Below, in pieces: positions 50,165 through 59,330 of a stretch of 64,000 bases of DNA. The notes under the pieces were generated by a model. The model was not told where the DNA came from and did not search any database. It saw only the letters and a list, made by a program, of their open reading frames with translations. A program made the translations under genes and the position numbers. Origin of the DNA: Sphingomonas sp. OK281 (GTDB taxonomy: Bacteria; Pseudomonadota; Alphaproteobacteria; Sphingomonadales; Sphingomonadaceae); the NCBI RefSeq assembly GCF_900115295.1, contig NZ_FOVZ01000003.1, positions 62,001 to 126,000 on the forward strand, in the 5' to 3' direction. The first letter of the stretch is position 1. Each line of letters opens with the position of its first letter.

Positions 50165-53100
50165 CAGAACGTCACCCGTACGCCGCCGGTGTAGCGCCGG
50201 CCGAACGTCTCATGCTCGATCGTGTACGCCGACGATCCGACATAGCGACGGCCCGGCCCGTTCAGCAGATTGGCGAAATCGCCGTAGATCTCGACATTGC
50301 CGTTGATCGCATAGCGTACCGACGCGTCGAGCTCGTTGTCCTTGGCCCAGTAGAAATCGCCGCCATCGACACCGCGGACGGTGCCGCCGACGTCCGCCAC
50401 GGAGCCGATCGCGTCGAGCCACGCCGACCGGTTCTGGTACGAGACACGCGCGGAGAAGCCGTATTTCTCGTAATAGCCGATCAGATTGTAGATCGCGTCG
50501 GATGCACCCGGCAGTGGCACTTTGCGCGACGGGATGCCTGCGCTGGCAGGTGTATCGGCGCGGCTCTTGTTGATCGTCGCGTTGAGCTGGACCCCGAAGC
50601 CCCCCATCCAGTCCGGCAGCCCGAGGTCGGCGGTGAAGGGGTCGAGCTGCTGCTGGATCGCGCCCTCGATCCCCATGATGTAGCCTTTGCCGCCGTTGAC
50701 GATCGTCGAGTAGAGATAGCCCGACCGATCGACGCCGCCAGTGTTCAGCGTCGCCCGCCCGAAGGTTTCGGTCGAGTCGAACAACACGTCGGTGACGTGC
50801 TTGTAATAGGCGCCGATCGAGATGAAGCCGCGCGGCATGGTGTAATATTCGACGTAGAGATCGGCGCCCTTGGCCTTTTCGGGCTTGGCATCGGGATTGC
50901 CGCCGGAGATCGTCGCGTCGGCATCGTTATAGCTCAGGTTCGGGCGCAGCTGGTCGTAATCGGGGCGTGCCGCGCCGGTATTGAACGACAGCCGCGCCTT
51001 CATCCGATCGTTGACGTCCCAGTTGAAGTGGAGGCTGGGATAGACGAGCGTCTGGCTGGACTTCAACTCGACAGGGGTCGCCACGCTGGTCGCCGCATTG
51101 ATCGAGAAGGCGCGAGCGTCGTTGCGGATGTGCTCGACGCGGGCACCGCCGATGATGCTGCCCCAGCCGGTGGTGGTGGTCGCCATCGCATAGGCCGAAT
51201 AGACCTTCTCGCCGACTTCGTAATAATTGGCGTCGACCGCCTTGTAGCTGCTCACGGTCTTGGCCTTGTCGACCAGCGCCAGGATCTTGTCCTCGTCGAA
51301 ATACTGGAAGGTGTAACCGAGCGGGATCTCGCCCTGGAAACCGCCGGTGGTCGCGATCGCCGAATAGGCGGTGGGAATACCGGCGGCGGCGAACTGCGCC
51401 GCGGTGGTCAGTTCGAGCAGATATTCGTTCGCGGTCTTGGTCCGGTCATCGTAGCGGACGCCGGCGGCGAACACGGTCGACGCGCCGAACAGCGATGCCT
51501 CGCGGCTGATGTCGAGCTTGGCGGTATAGGCCTCGGTCACGTCCTTGGCCTTGAGCGACCGCAACCGGCTCAGCGTGCGCGGGAAATCCTCGATCGAGGT
51601 TACCTGTGCGCCACGCGACAACGTGCCGTCGGCATTGCGGATCGTGCGGTACAGCTGGACCTTGGCGAGCTGTGGATCGGTCAGGTCATAGCCCACGGTC
51701 AGGCGGTTGGCGGCGTTCGCGCCGTTGGTGCCGAACGACGGGCTGTCGTAGTTGAGCTGTGCGGGCTGCGAGCGATCGTCGATCGAGCGCGTGAAATTGC
51801 CGCGCCACGCGACCTTCCACTCGCCGAGTTCATGATCGCCGCCGACCGTGTTGGTGAACACCGACTGCTTGTAGCGGCGTACCGTGAAGTTCGAGTTGAG
51901 ATCGACGCCGTACACCGTGCCGAGCAGCGGCGTGTTGCCGGTGCAGACATCGGCATAGCCGGTCGTGCCCGATGCCGGCCGCGAATTGACCGTACACGCT
52001 GCGCTGCCGGTCGGGGTGCGCGACTGCTGGTCGTCGAGATCGAAGATGTAGTTGTTGCGAAGCTCGTGATCCTCGAACGCCGAATAGATCGTTTCCGCGA
52101 ACAGCTTGTGCCCGGGGGCCGGGCGCCAGTCGAGCCGCGTCGACAGCGAGTAGTTCTTGCGCGTCAGGCGGTAGAGCTTGTTCTCGGTCTCGCGGGCCCA
52201 GTTGCGCGTCTCGTAGCCGGGACGCTTGTCTTCCTTGACCGCCTCGAAGTCGGTCTCGAAATTGTCGGTGACCATGCCGCGTCGATACAGGCTGGCGGAC
52301 GAGACGATCCCGAACTCGCCGATCCCGGTGTCGATCCGGTCGGAGACGACGAGCGAGCCCTCATATTCGGTCTTCTTGCCGAGCTCGACATGGCCGAGGC
52401 CGCCCTTGGCCTGCACCTTCATGCCCGGATAGTCGAACGCCGAGCGGGTGATGATGTCGACGTTGCCCGCGATCGTCTCGCCGGTCATGTCGGGCGTGAC
52501 GGCCTTGCGCACGATGATCTGCGAGGCGATCGCCGACGGGATCGAATCGAAGCGAGCATCGCGGCCCTCAGGGCTGACGACGTTGATGCCGTCGATCGAC
52601 AAGGTGGTCCAGTTGATCGGCGCACCGCGCAACGTGATGTAGCGCGCCTGGCCCTGGTCGCGCTGGACGCCGACGCCGGGAAGACGGCTGACCGCCTGCG
52701 CGACGTTCTGGTCGGGCAGGCGACCGATCGAATCCGACGCGATGACCGAGACCAGCGACGGGCTGGTGCGCTGGATCTGGAGCGCTGCGGCTTCGGATTC
52801 CGCGATCGGGCGCGAGCCGGAAACGACGATCTCGCCGCCCTCCCCTGCGCCCTCCCCTGCCGTCGCACCAACGGCGGTAGTCATCGCCACGTCGAGCGCG
52901 ACGGCAGCGTCGGCGACCGTCACGGTCCGGCGCGCGTCGGGAAAGCCGACATAGCGGACCACGATCTCGTGCGTTCCCGCGGGGACGCCGAGCAGCGTGA
53001 ACCGTCCGGTCCGATCGACGACCGTGGACAGGTCCAGCGCCGGGATCGAGACCGACGCGCCGTCGAGATACTCGCCACTGCCGACCTGCGACACGTTGCC

Positions 53101-53256
53101 GGTGATCGATCCGGCCGCACGCGGCGCGCCGGCCGGGGCGGCGGCGTTGGGACGCGCGTGTGCGCTCGCGACGGTCAACGAGGTCAGCGCGGAGCCGGCG
53201 AGCAGCGCATGCGCAAGGACGCGACCGCGAACGCGGTTCGACAAGTTCGATTTCAT
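50164..53256 (-). CDS. TonB-dependent receptor with carboxypeptidase-like domain (phytate operon)
   Basis: A 1030-residue outer membrane transporter. Signal peptide about 1-35, a CarboxypepD-regulatory-like domain about 48-125 (SITGNVSQVGSGEYLDGASVSIP...TVVDRTGRFTLLGVPAGTHEIVVRYVGF), a TonB-box-like GEIVVSG, a plug (SLVSVIASDSIGRLPDQNVAQAV to VDIITRSA) and a 22-strand barrel ending in Phe (GGVRVTF). The first gene of an operon with the phytase, so phytate or its lower inositol phosphates are the likely ligand. The ATG at 53256 follows GGGGGAAT. A PHO box lies 85 bases upstream. Confidence 0.92.
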   Translation of the reverse strand: MKSNLSNRVRGRVLAHALLAGSALTSLTVASAHARPNAAAPAGAPRAAGSITGNVSQVGSGEYLDGASVSIPALDLSTVVDRTGRFTLLGVPAGTHEIVVRYVGFPDARRTVTVADAAVALDVAMTTAVGATAGEGAGEGGEIVVSGSRPIAESEAAALQIQRTSPSLVSVIASDSIGRLPDQNVAQAVSRLPGVGVQRDQGQARYITLRGAPINWTTLSIDGINVVSPEGRDARFDSIPSAIASQIIVRKAVTPDMTGETIAGNVDIITRSAFDYPGMKVQAKGGLGHVELGKKTEYEGSLVVSDRIDTGIGEFGIVSSASLYRRGMVTDNFETDFEAVKEDKRPGYETRNWARETENKLYRLTRKNYSLSTRLDWRPAPGHKLFAETIYSAFEDHELRNNYIFDLDDQQSRTPTGSAACTVNSRPASGTTGYADVCTGNTPLLGTVYGVDLNSNFTVRRYKQSVFTNTVGGDHELGEWKVAWRGNFTRSIDDRSQPAQLNYDSPSFGTNGANAANRLTVGYDLTDPQLAKVQLYRTIRNADGTLSRGAQVTSIEDFPRTLSRLRSLKAKDVTEAYTAKLDISREASLFGASTVFAAGVRYDDRTKTANEYLLELTTAAQFAAAGIPTAYSAIATTGGFQGEIPLGYTFQYFDEDKILALVDKAKTVSSYKAVDANYYEVGEKVYSAYAMATTTTGWGSIIGGARVEHIRNDARAFSINAATSVATPVELKSSQTLVYPSLHFNWDVNDRMKARLSFNTGAARPDYDQLRPNLSYNDADATISGGNPDAKPEKAKGADLYVEYYTMPRGFISIGAYYKHVTDVLFDSTETFGRATLNTGGVDRSGYLYSTIVNGGKGYIMGIEGAIQQQLDPFTADLGLPDWMGGFGVQLNATINKSRADTPASAGIPSRKVPLPGASDAIYNLIGYYEKYGFSARVSYQNRSAWLDAIGSVADVGGTVRGVDGGDFYWAKDNELDASVRYAINGNVEIYGDFANLLNGPGRRYVGSSAYTIEHETFGRRYTGGVRVTF

Positions 53257-53340
53257 GGTATTCCCCCGGCTGGTCCCGGCTTCTTCAGCCGGCTTGGGAG
53301 GCGCGGTAGCGGTCCCGCATGGCATCAACGTTACGTCCAC

Positions 53341-53358
53341 ATGACAACCACATGACAG
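53341..53358 (-). promoter_or_regulatory. PHO box upstream of the TonB receptor-phytase operon
   Basis: On the minus strand, CTGTCAT-GTGG-TTGTCAT: two 7-base PhoB half-sites with the canonical 4-base spacer and a single mismatch in the second. It lies 85-102 bases before the receptor start. Binding by phosphorylated PhoB under phosphate starvation is inferred. Confidence 0.85.
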
Positions 53359-53405
53359 CGGCGTCATCTCGGGACACATCGCGTACGCGCGGGAAACAAC
53401 CTGCA

Positions 53406-53447
53406 TTAAACCAACGTTAAAATTACCGGACACGCGATTCTTATATT
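53406..53447 (+). promoter_or_regulatory. CtrA box and -10 element of the second TonB receptor
   Basis: TTAA-ACCAACG-TTAA (53406-53420) is a perfect CtrA consensus, overlapping the expected -35; TATATT at 53442-53447 suits a -10 with about 19 bases between. The layout is that of CtrA-activated promoters. It points toward the receptor starting at 53521, divergent from the PHO box. Confidence 0.7.
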
Positions 53448-53520
53448 CGTAACGGACGTGCCACGACCGCCGCCTATCGCGCCCTTCAAGGCAAACACTG
53501 CCGAAAAAGGGAAACTCCAG

Positions 53521-56103
53521 ATGTTGAACTCAGCAAGCCTGCGCTTGCGGCTGCTGGCCGGCGCCGCCCTGACGCTCGCGATGACGTCGCCAGTCTATGC
53601 CGCCACGCCAACCGCCGCCAAGGATCCTGCGCCCGTTGCGGCAGCGGATCCGGCCGCCGTCGATCCTGCTGCCCCGGCAGCGGCCGACCCCGCCGACCAG
53701 ACCGGTCTTGGTGAGATCGTCGTCACCGCGACCAAGCGCGAGACCAACCTGCAGAAGACGCCGATCGCGATCAGCGTGCTGACCGCCGCCGCGCTGACCG
53801 ACCGCCACGTCCAGAGCCTGTACGACCTCGCCGACGGTACGGTGCCCAGCCTGCGCATCGCCACGTTCGAGGCACGCCAGTCCGCGCTCACCATCGGTAT
53901 CCGCGGAATCGTGCCGCTCGACGCCAACCAGCCCGCACGCGAGCAGGGCGTCGGCATCTATATCGACGGCGTGTATCTCGGCCGCCAGCACGGCCTGAAC
54001 GCCGCGCTGTTCGACATCGAGCGTGTCGAAGTCCTCAAGGGTCCGCAGGGAACGCTGTTCGGCCGCAACACCGAAGGCGGTGCGCTCAGCCTCGTCAGCC
54101 GCGCCCCCAGCGGCAAGCTCGAAGGCCGCGCCGAGGGCGGCATCGCCAATTACGGCGGCTATAACGGCGACTTCCACCTCGACCTGCCCAAGTTCGCCGG
54201 CTTCAGCATCAAGCTGGACGGCGTGCTGCAGCATCAGGACGCGACGACGAAGAATCCGTACGAGGGTGCGGCCGGCTTCAACTATTACGATCGTCAGGGC
54301 GGCCGCGCCGCCGTGCGCTGGCAGCCGACCAGCACCATCACCGACGATTTCGCGTATGATGTCGCCAGGGACAAGAACACCCCGTTCTACAGCCAGCTGC
54401 TGAACGCCAACCCCAATGGCTGCGCGAACGGCGCGGTTACCGCATCCACCACCTGCGTGCTGCCGAGCGTCAACTACACTTCGCTCACCGGCGGTCCGGT
54501 CAAGGCGCTGCTGCCGGGCGTGGTCGTCAACGGCGACAGCCGCATGAAGACCGCCGATATCGGCGTGCCGCAGCAGGTCAGCGTCGACAAGACGCACGGC
54601 TTCACCAATTCGCTGAAATGGAATCTCGGCTCCGAACTCGAACTGCGTTCGATCACCGCATGGCGCGGCGTCGACGTGGAGCAATACGACAATAGCGGCG
54701 GTGCGCATCGCCCGCCGCTGGTCAACCTGACCGCCAACTGCACCGCGGCCGCGCCGTGTGCCTTCAGCCGCTACAGCCTCGCCGACCTGCGCCAGCGCCA
54801 ATTCAGCCAGGAATTCCAGGCGGTCGGCACGATCGGCTCCGTCGACTACGTCGCGGGTCTGTATTACTTCAACGAGCATGTCAGCGACGATGCCGCGACG
54901 CCGAGCTCGCTCGGCGCAGTGGCGACCTTGACCAACGGCGTCGTGACCGGCGCGAACATCGTGTCGATCCCGTTCTGCACCGGCAACACGCCCGCCTTCG
55001 TCGGCACTGCGGTCAACGGCTGCTCGATCGATCGCGCGTCGGAAGTCTGGTCGAAGAGCTATGCTGCCTATGCACAAGCGACCTGGAACGCGACCGACGT
55101 GCTGCACCTCACCGTCGGCGGTCGCTACACCAAGGACAAGAAGCGCGGCGTCCTGCATTACTTCAACAATCTGAACTACGACACCGCCACCCCGGCACAG
55201 CTCGCGGCCAACGGCTACACCCCGCTGGACAAGACCTGGAACCGGTTCAATCCGATGGTCACGCTGGCCTACGACCTGAACGACGACACGCACGTCTATG
55301 CGAAATACTCGACCGGCTATCGCGCCGGTGGCGCCAGCTCGCGGACGCCGAACTATCTCGCGTTCGAGCCCGAGGATCTGAAGTCGTATGAAGTCGGCCT
55401 GAAGAAGGATTTCTGGCAGCATCGGGCGCGCCTGAACCTTGCCGGCTACATCATGGACCGGAAGAACAGCCAGGAAGACGTCAGCTTCATCACCTTTGCG
55501 AACAGCGCCAACGTCAACGTGCTGCGCGTCGTCAATGCGCCGGGCATCACCAAGATCCGCGGCATCGAGGCGGACCTGACGGTCGCACCGGTGGAAGGCC
55601 TGACGCTCAACGCGTCCTATGCCTATACCTACACCAAGATACCGCCGGTTCCGGTCAGCTTCACGGTGGGCGCCAACACGTCGACGGTGATGCAGCAGTT
55701 CTACATCCCGTTCACGCCGCGCAACGCGGCCAGCGGTTCGGCCGACTATGCGATCCCCGTCGGCGGCGGCGACACCAAGCTGAAGTTCCACATCGACGGC
55801 AATTATTCGCAGGCGACCCAGGCGTTCGACCAGTTCGCAATCAAGGCGGACGCGTCGTTCCTGGTCAACGGCCGCATCGCACTGGCCAATGTCCGGGTCG
55901 GCTCGGCCTCCGACGTGACCTTCTCGGTATGGGCGCGCAACCTGTTCAACGAGCAGTATATTTTCCGCGTCGACCCGTCGAACAGCCTGCCGGGCGCACC
56001 GTCGAGCAGCCTGACGACGGGCTCGATCGCCAACGTGCTGGGCGATTACGGCAACTTCAACGCGCCGCGCACCTACGGGATGGACGTATCGGTCAAGTTC
56101 TGA
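53521..56103 (+). CDS. TonB-dependent receptor
   Basis: An 860-residue outer membrane transporter of the iron-complex/vitamin-like group. Signal peptide about 1-28 (MLNSASLRLRLLAGAALTLAM...VYA), an Ala/Pro/Asp-rich linker, TonB box GEIVVTATKRETNLQKTPIAISVL, plug with IERVEVLKGPQGTLFGRNTEGGALSLVSR, and a barrel closing in Phe (GMDVSVKF). No carboxypeptidase-like domain, unlike its divergent neighbour. Substrate unknown; downstream lies a two-component system on the opposite strand. Confidence 0.92.
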   Translation: MLNSASLRLRLLAGAALTLAMTSPVYAATPTAAKDPAPVAAADPAAVDPAAPAAADPADQTGLGEIVVTATKRETNLQKTPIAISVLTAAALTDRHVQSLYDLADGTVPSLRIATFEARQSALTIGIRGIVPLDANQPAREQGVGIYIDGVYLGRQHGLNAALFDIERVEVLKGPQGTLFGRNTEGGALSLVSRAPSGKLEGRAEGGIANYGGYNGDFHLDLPKFAGFSIKLDGVLQHQDATTKNPYEGAAGFNYYDRQGGRAAVRWQPTSTITDDFAYDVARDKNTPFYSQLLNANPNGCANGAVTASTTCVLPSVNYTSLTGGPVKALLPGVVVNGDSRMKTADIGVPQQVSVDKTHGFTNSLKWNLGSELELRSITAWRGVDVEQYDNSGGAHRPPLVNLTANCTAAAPCAFSRYSLADLRQRQFSQEFQAVGTIGSVDYVAGLYYFNEHVSDDAATPSSLGAVATLTNGVVTGANIVSIPFCTGNTPAFVGTAVNGCSIDRASEVWSKSYAAYAQATWNATDVLHLTVGGRYTKDKKRGVLHYFNNLNYDTATPAQLAANGYTPLDKTWNRFNPMVTLAYDLNDDTHVYAKYSTGYRAGGASSRTPNYLAFEPEDLKSYEVGLKKDFWQHRARLNLAGYIMDRKNSQEDVSFITFANSANVNVLRVVNAPGITKIRGIEADLTVAPVEGLTLNASYAYTYTKIPPVPVSFTVGANTSTVMQQFYIPFTPRNAASGSADYAIPVGGGDTKLKFHIDGNYSQATQAFDQFAIKADASFLVNGRIALANVRVGSASDVTFSVWARNLFNEQYIFRVDPSNSLPGAPSSSLTTGSIANVLGDYGNFNAPRTYGMDVSVKF

Positions 56104-56165
56104 CCGGTACGACTGCGGCGACGACGGACCCGGGCAGGCGCCTCGCCTGTCCGGGTTTCGTCGTT

Positions 56166-57506
56166 TCAGCGTATCGGCAAGGTGACGACGACGCGCAGAC
56201 CGGGTGCGGCATCTTCCAGCAGGATCGTACCGCGGTGAAGCCGGGTGATCGCCTCGACCAGCGCCAGGCCCAGGCCCTGTCCCCCGTCGTGACGGCTCGC
56301 ATCAAGCCGGCCGAACCGCCGCAGTGCTAGTTTGCGCTGGTCGGCAGGGATCCCGGGACCGGTATCGGTCACCACCAGTATCGCCATGGCGGCGGTCGCG
56401 CCGACCTCGATCGTCATCTGCGTGCCGACCGGGGTATGGCGGACTGCGTTCTCGATCAGGTTCACGAGCATCTGGCCGAGCAACTGCCGATCGCCGACGA
56501 TCCCGGCCGGAGCGGCGGTATCGAGAACCAGCGTTCGACCACTATCGGCGACCACCGGCTGCATCATCGTCGCGATCTCGTCGGCCAGCGCCGCCAGATC
56601 GAGCGCCGCGAACGCCGCGCGGCGATCGCCACCTTCGACCTCGGCAATCCGGAGCATCGCCGCGAACATCTCGAGCAGGTCGTCGCTCATCGCGATCGCG
56701 GTTTCGAGACCGGCTCGCTGCGCGTCCGTCTCGGCCCGCCGGAGCGTCAGCGCGAGTTGGCTCCTCAGCCGGGCGAGCGGCGTCCTGAGATCGTGCGCGA
56801 TGTCGTTGGAGACGTTGCTGATGCTCGCCATCAGATCCGAGATCCGGTCGAGCATCCGGTTGAACGCCATCGCCTGCTGCGCGAACTCCCCGCCCGATCG
56901 ATCGATCGGCACACGCCGCGCCATGTCGCCGTCAATGATCGCATCGACCGTACGACGTGTCTCGCCGATCCGCCGCCCGATCGTGACGACGAAGAAGATC
57001 ATGCCACCGACCACGATCAGCACGATCGAGCCGAACCCGATCAGATATATCCGCGCGCGCGCCGCGTTGTAATCGTCGAACGGCTCGGTTTCGGCGATCG
57101 TCGCCAGCGTCATGCCGTGGCCGACATCGCGGACCAGCGCGCGACCTGCCGAAAGGCCCGCGATCCTGTCCTTCAGCGCGACCGTCGAGACCCCGATCGG
57201 CAGGCGGCGCGGCAGCACGATGTTGCCACCCAGGCGACGTCCGTCCGCATCGAGCAACAGCAAGCCGATGTCGCCGGTATCGCGCTGCCGGGTCGCCGCA
57301 TTGATCCGGCGAACGAGTTCCTCGGGGCTGCGATCGGCGAACGCTCCGGCGACTTCCTCGCTGACGGCCTGGATGCGACGGTCGACCAGCCGTTCGATCG
57401 TCTGTTGCGTCGCCGTGTGGATCGCGAACCCGGTCCCGATCGTCGCGACGAGAAACGCCAGCAGGAACGCCAGCGTCAGCGCGCGCAGCGACCGGAAGCG
57501 CATCAT
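56166..57506 (-). CDS. Sensor histidine kinase
   Basis: A 446-residue membrane sensor kinase. Two membrane segments (about 10-30 and 155-176) flank a roughly 120-residue periplasmic sensor, then HAMP, a dimerisation domain with H238 in NDIAHDLRTPLARL, and the ATPase boxes NLIENAVRHT, DTGPGIP and GQGLGLALV. The signal is unknown. The start ATGATG overlaps the TGA of the response regulator. It could serve the adjacent TonB receptors. Confidence 0.9.
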   Translation of the reverse strand: MMRFRSLRALTLAFLLAFLVATIGTGFAIHTATQQTIERLVDRRIQAVSEEVAGAFADRSPEELVRRINAATRQRDTGDIGLLLLDADGRRLGGNIVLPRRLPIGVSTVALKDRIAGLSAGRALVRDVGHGMTLATIAETEPFDDYNAARARIYLIGFGSIVLIVVGGMIFFVVTIGRRIGETRRTVDAIIDGDMARRVPIDRSGGEFAQQAMAFNRMLDRISDLMASISNVSNDIAHDLRTPLARLRSQLALTLRRAETDAQRAGLETAIAMSDDLLEMFAAMLRIAEVEGGDRRAAFAALDLAALADEIATMMQPVVADSGRTLVLDTAAPAGIVGDRQLLGQMLVNLIENAVRHTPVGTQMTIEVGATAAMAILVVTDTGPGIPADQRKLALRRFGRLDASRHDGGQGLGLALVEAITRLHRGTILLEDAAPGLRVVVTLPIR

Positions 57507-58183
57507 CCGCGCAACAGGTAGCCGACGCCGCGGACCGTCAGGATCGGGTCCTCGCCCCCCGCCGCGGTCAGTTTCACGCGGAGGTGGCGGACATAGACGT
57601 CGACGATGTTGGTGGTCGGCGCGAAATCATACCCCCAGACGCGCTCGATCAGCATAGCGCGGGTCAGCACCGCATCGGCATTGGCGACGAACTCGGCGAG
57701 CAGCTTGAACTCCAGCTTGCCGAGATCGAGCGCGATGCCGTCGCGCCACGCGCGGAACTTGGTCGGGCTGACGGTGATGTCGCCGGCGCGGATCGTATCG
57801 GCGCTGCCGCCGGTCCAGCCTCGCCCGCGCACGACGGCCGCCAGGCGCGCGTCGAGTTCGGCCGCGTCGATCGGCTTGACGACATAATCGTCCGCACCGG
57901 CCTGCAATCCCTCGACTTTCTCGACCGAGCGGCCGAGCGCGGTGAGCATGATCACCGGCAGGGTCATGTTGCCGCCGCGCAACCGTTCGAGCACCGACAT
58001 GCCGTCGACCTTGGGCAGCATCCGATCGAGCACCACCGCGTCGAAGGGTTCGCTGTCGACCGCCGCCAGCGCATCGCGACCGTTCGGCGCCACGGTGATC
58101 CGGTGCCCGAATCCCCGCAACTCCTCCGCCATGCCCTGTGCGAACACGGCATCGTCCTCGACCAGCAGCACGTTCAGGCTCAT
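57503..58183 (-). CDS. OmpR-family response regulator
   Basis: A 226-residue regulator. Receiver domain with D10/D11 in VEDD, phospho-acceptor D53 in VVLDRMLPKVDG and Lys in YVVKPID; the winged-helix DNA-binding domain ends LTVRGVGYLLRG. It is coupled to the kinase downstream. The ATG at 58183 (MSLNVLLVEDD) was chosen over an ATG 18 codons upstream. Target genes are unknown; the nearby TonB receptors are candidates. Confidence 0.92.
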   Translation of the reverse strand: MSLNVLLVEDDAVFAQGMAEELRGFGHRITVAPNGRDALAAVDSEPFDAVVLDRMLPKVDGMSVLERLRGGNMTLPVIMLTALGRSVEKVEGLQAGADDYVVKPIDAAELDARLAAVVRGRGWTGGSADTIRAGDITVSPTKFRAWRDGIALDLGKLEFKLLAEFVANADAVLTRAMLIERVWGYDFAPTTNIVDVYVRHLRVKLTAAGGEDPILTVRGVGYLLRG

Positions 58184-58246
58184 CGTCTTCTCGCCGAAAG
58201 GGGGCGTTCGCCGTACCGCGATTCGTCCCCAACGCAAACCGCCGGC

Positions 58247-59224
58247 TTATTCGGGCAGCAACAGCGTGCTGCCCCAGGTGTTGCCGCTTTCGACCGCGCG
58301 GTGCGCGTCGGCGGCATCTTCTAGCGCGAAGGTCTGCCCGATCTCGGGCGTGATCGCGCCGCTGTCGAGCATTTCGAACAGTCGGGCGATGCCGGCCTGT
58401 TTCTCCTCCGGCGTCACGTAGTAATCGAACAGCGTCGGCCGCGTCACGAACAGCGAGCCCTTCCGCGCGAGGACGCCGATGTTGACGCCGTCGACCACAC
58501 CGCCCGCATTGCCGTAGCTGACGATCAGGCCACGCTTGGCCGCGCTGTCGAGCGACGCCTCCCAAGTCGCGCCACCGACGCCATCGAGAACCACTGGCAC
58601 GCCCTTGCCGTCGGTGATCTCGCGGACGCGCTTGGCGATGTCCTCAGACTTGTGGAGGATGACGTGATCCGCGCCGGCCTTGCGGGTGCGTGCGGCCTTG
58701 TCCTCGCTGCCGACGCTGGCGATGACGGTCGCGCCGATCGCCTTCAGCCAGCCGACCAGGATATGGCCGACGCCGCCCGCCGCCGCGTGGACGAGCACGG
58801 TCTGGCCCGACTGCACCTTGGCGCAGCGCTCTACCAGGAACTCGGCGGTGGTGCCCTTAAGCAGGATCGCCGCGGCGGTGCGGTCGTCGAGCGTGTCGGG
58901 GAGTTTGAAGAGCTGGCTTGCGGGGACGTTGCGCTCGGTCGCATAAGCGCCACGTGATGGACCGAAGATGCCGACGCGGTCACCGGGTGCGAAGTCGTCG
59001 ACGCCCTCGCCGACCGCCATCACCACGCCCGCCGCCTCGCTGCCGAGACCCGAGGGCAGGTCAATCGGGTACACGCCGCTGCGGTGATAGGTGTCGATAT
59101 AGTTCAGCCCGACCGCGGTGTTGCGCATCCAGACCTCGCCCTTGCCCGGCGGCGGCAATTGGACGTCGTGCCACTGGATGACCTCCGGGCCGCCGGTCTT
59201 CTCGATGAATGCCACTCTCGCCAT
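58247..59224 (-). CDS. qor: NADPH:quinone oxidoreductase (zinc-independent MDR)
   Basis: A 325-residue medium-chain dehydrogenase/reductase of the quinone oxidoreductase group. GroES-like domain about 1-120 (NYIDTYHRSGVYP, GLGSEAAGVV), then the NADPH Rossmann fold with HAAAGGVGHILVGWLKAIGATVIA. No zinc Cys set is present, as usual for QOR. AGGAGG lies five bases before the ATG. Reduces quinones, perhaps in detoxification. Confidence 0.88.
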   Translation of the reverse strand: MARVAFIEKTGGPEVIQWHDVQLPPPGKGEVWMRNTAVGLNYIDTYHRSGVYPIDLPSGLGSEAAGVVMAVGEGVDDFAPGDRVGIFGPSRGAYATERNVPASQLFKLPDTLDDRTAAAILLKGTTAEFLVERCAKVQSGQTVLVHAAAGGVGHILVGWLKAIGATVIASVGSEDKAARTRKAGADHVILHKSEDIAKRVREITDGKGVPVVLDGVGGATWEASLDSAAKRGLIVSYGNAGGVVDGVNIGVLARKGSLFVTRPTLFDYYVTPEEKQAGIARLFEMLDSGAITPEIGQTFALEDAADAHRAVESGNTWGSTLLLPE

Positions 59225-59330
59225 GCCGGCCTCCTGATGAATTTCCCGGTCAACCTACGGCATGCGTTTCGGGTTGCAACCGATCTCCGGCGAGCCCATT
59301 CCTTGGCGAGACAAGATGCGGAGAGGCACG

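Noticed and set aside
50212-53355. An open reading frame of over 1000 codons antisense to the first TonB receptor
   Set aside because: The TonB receptor shows signal peptide, plug and barrel features and a PHO box on its side; the antisense frame is Arg/Asp/Val-rich without domain and mirrors the high GC third position bias.
53530-55791. A 753-codon open frame antisense to the second TonB receptor
   Set aside because: Same composition bias; the sense frame has a TonB box and a C-terminal Phe.
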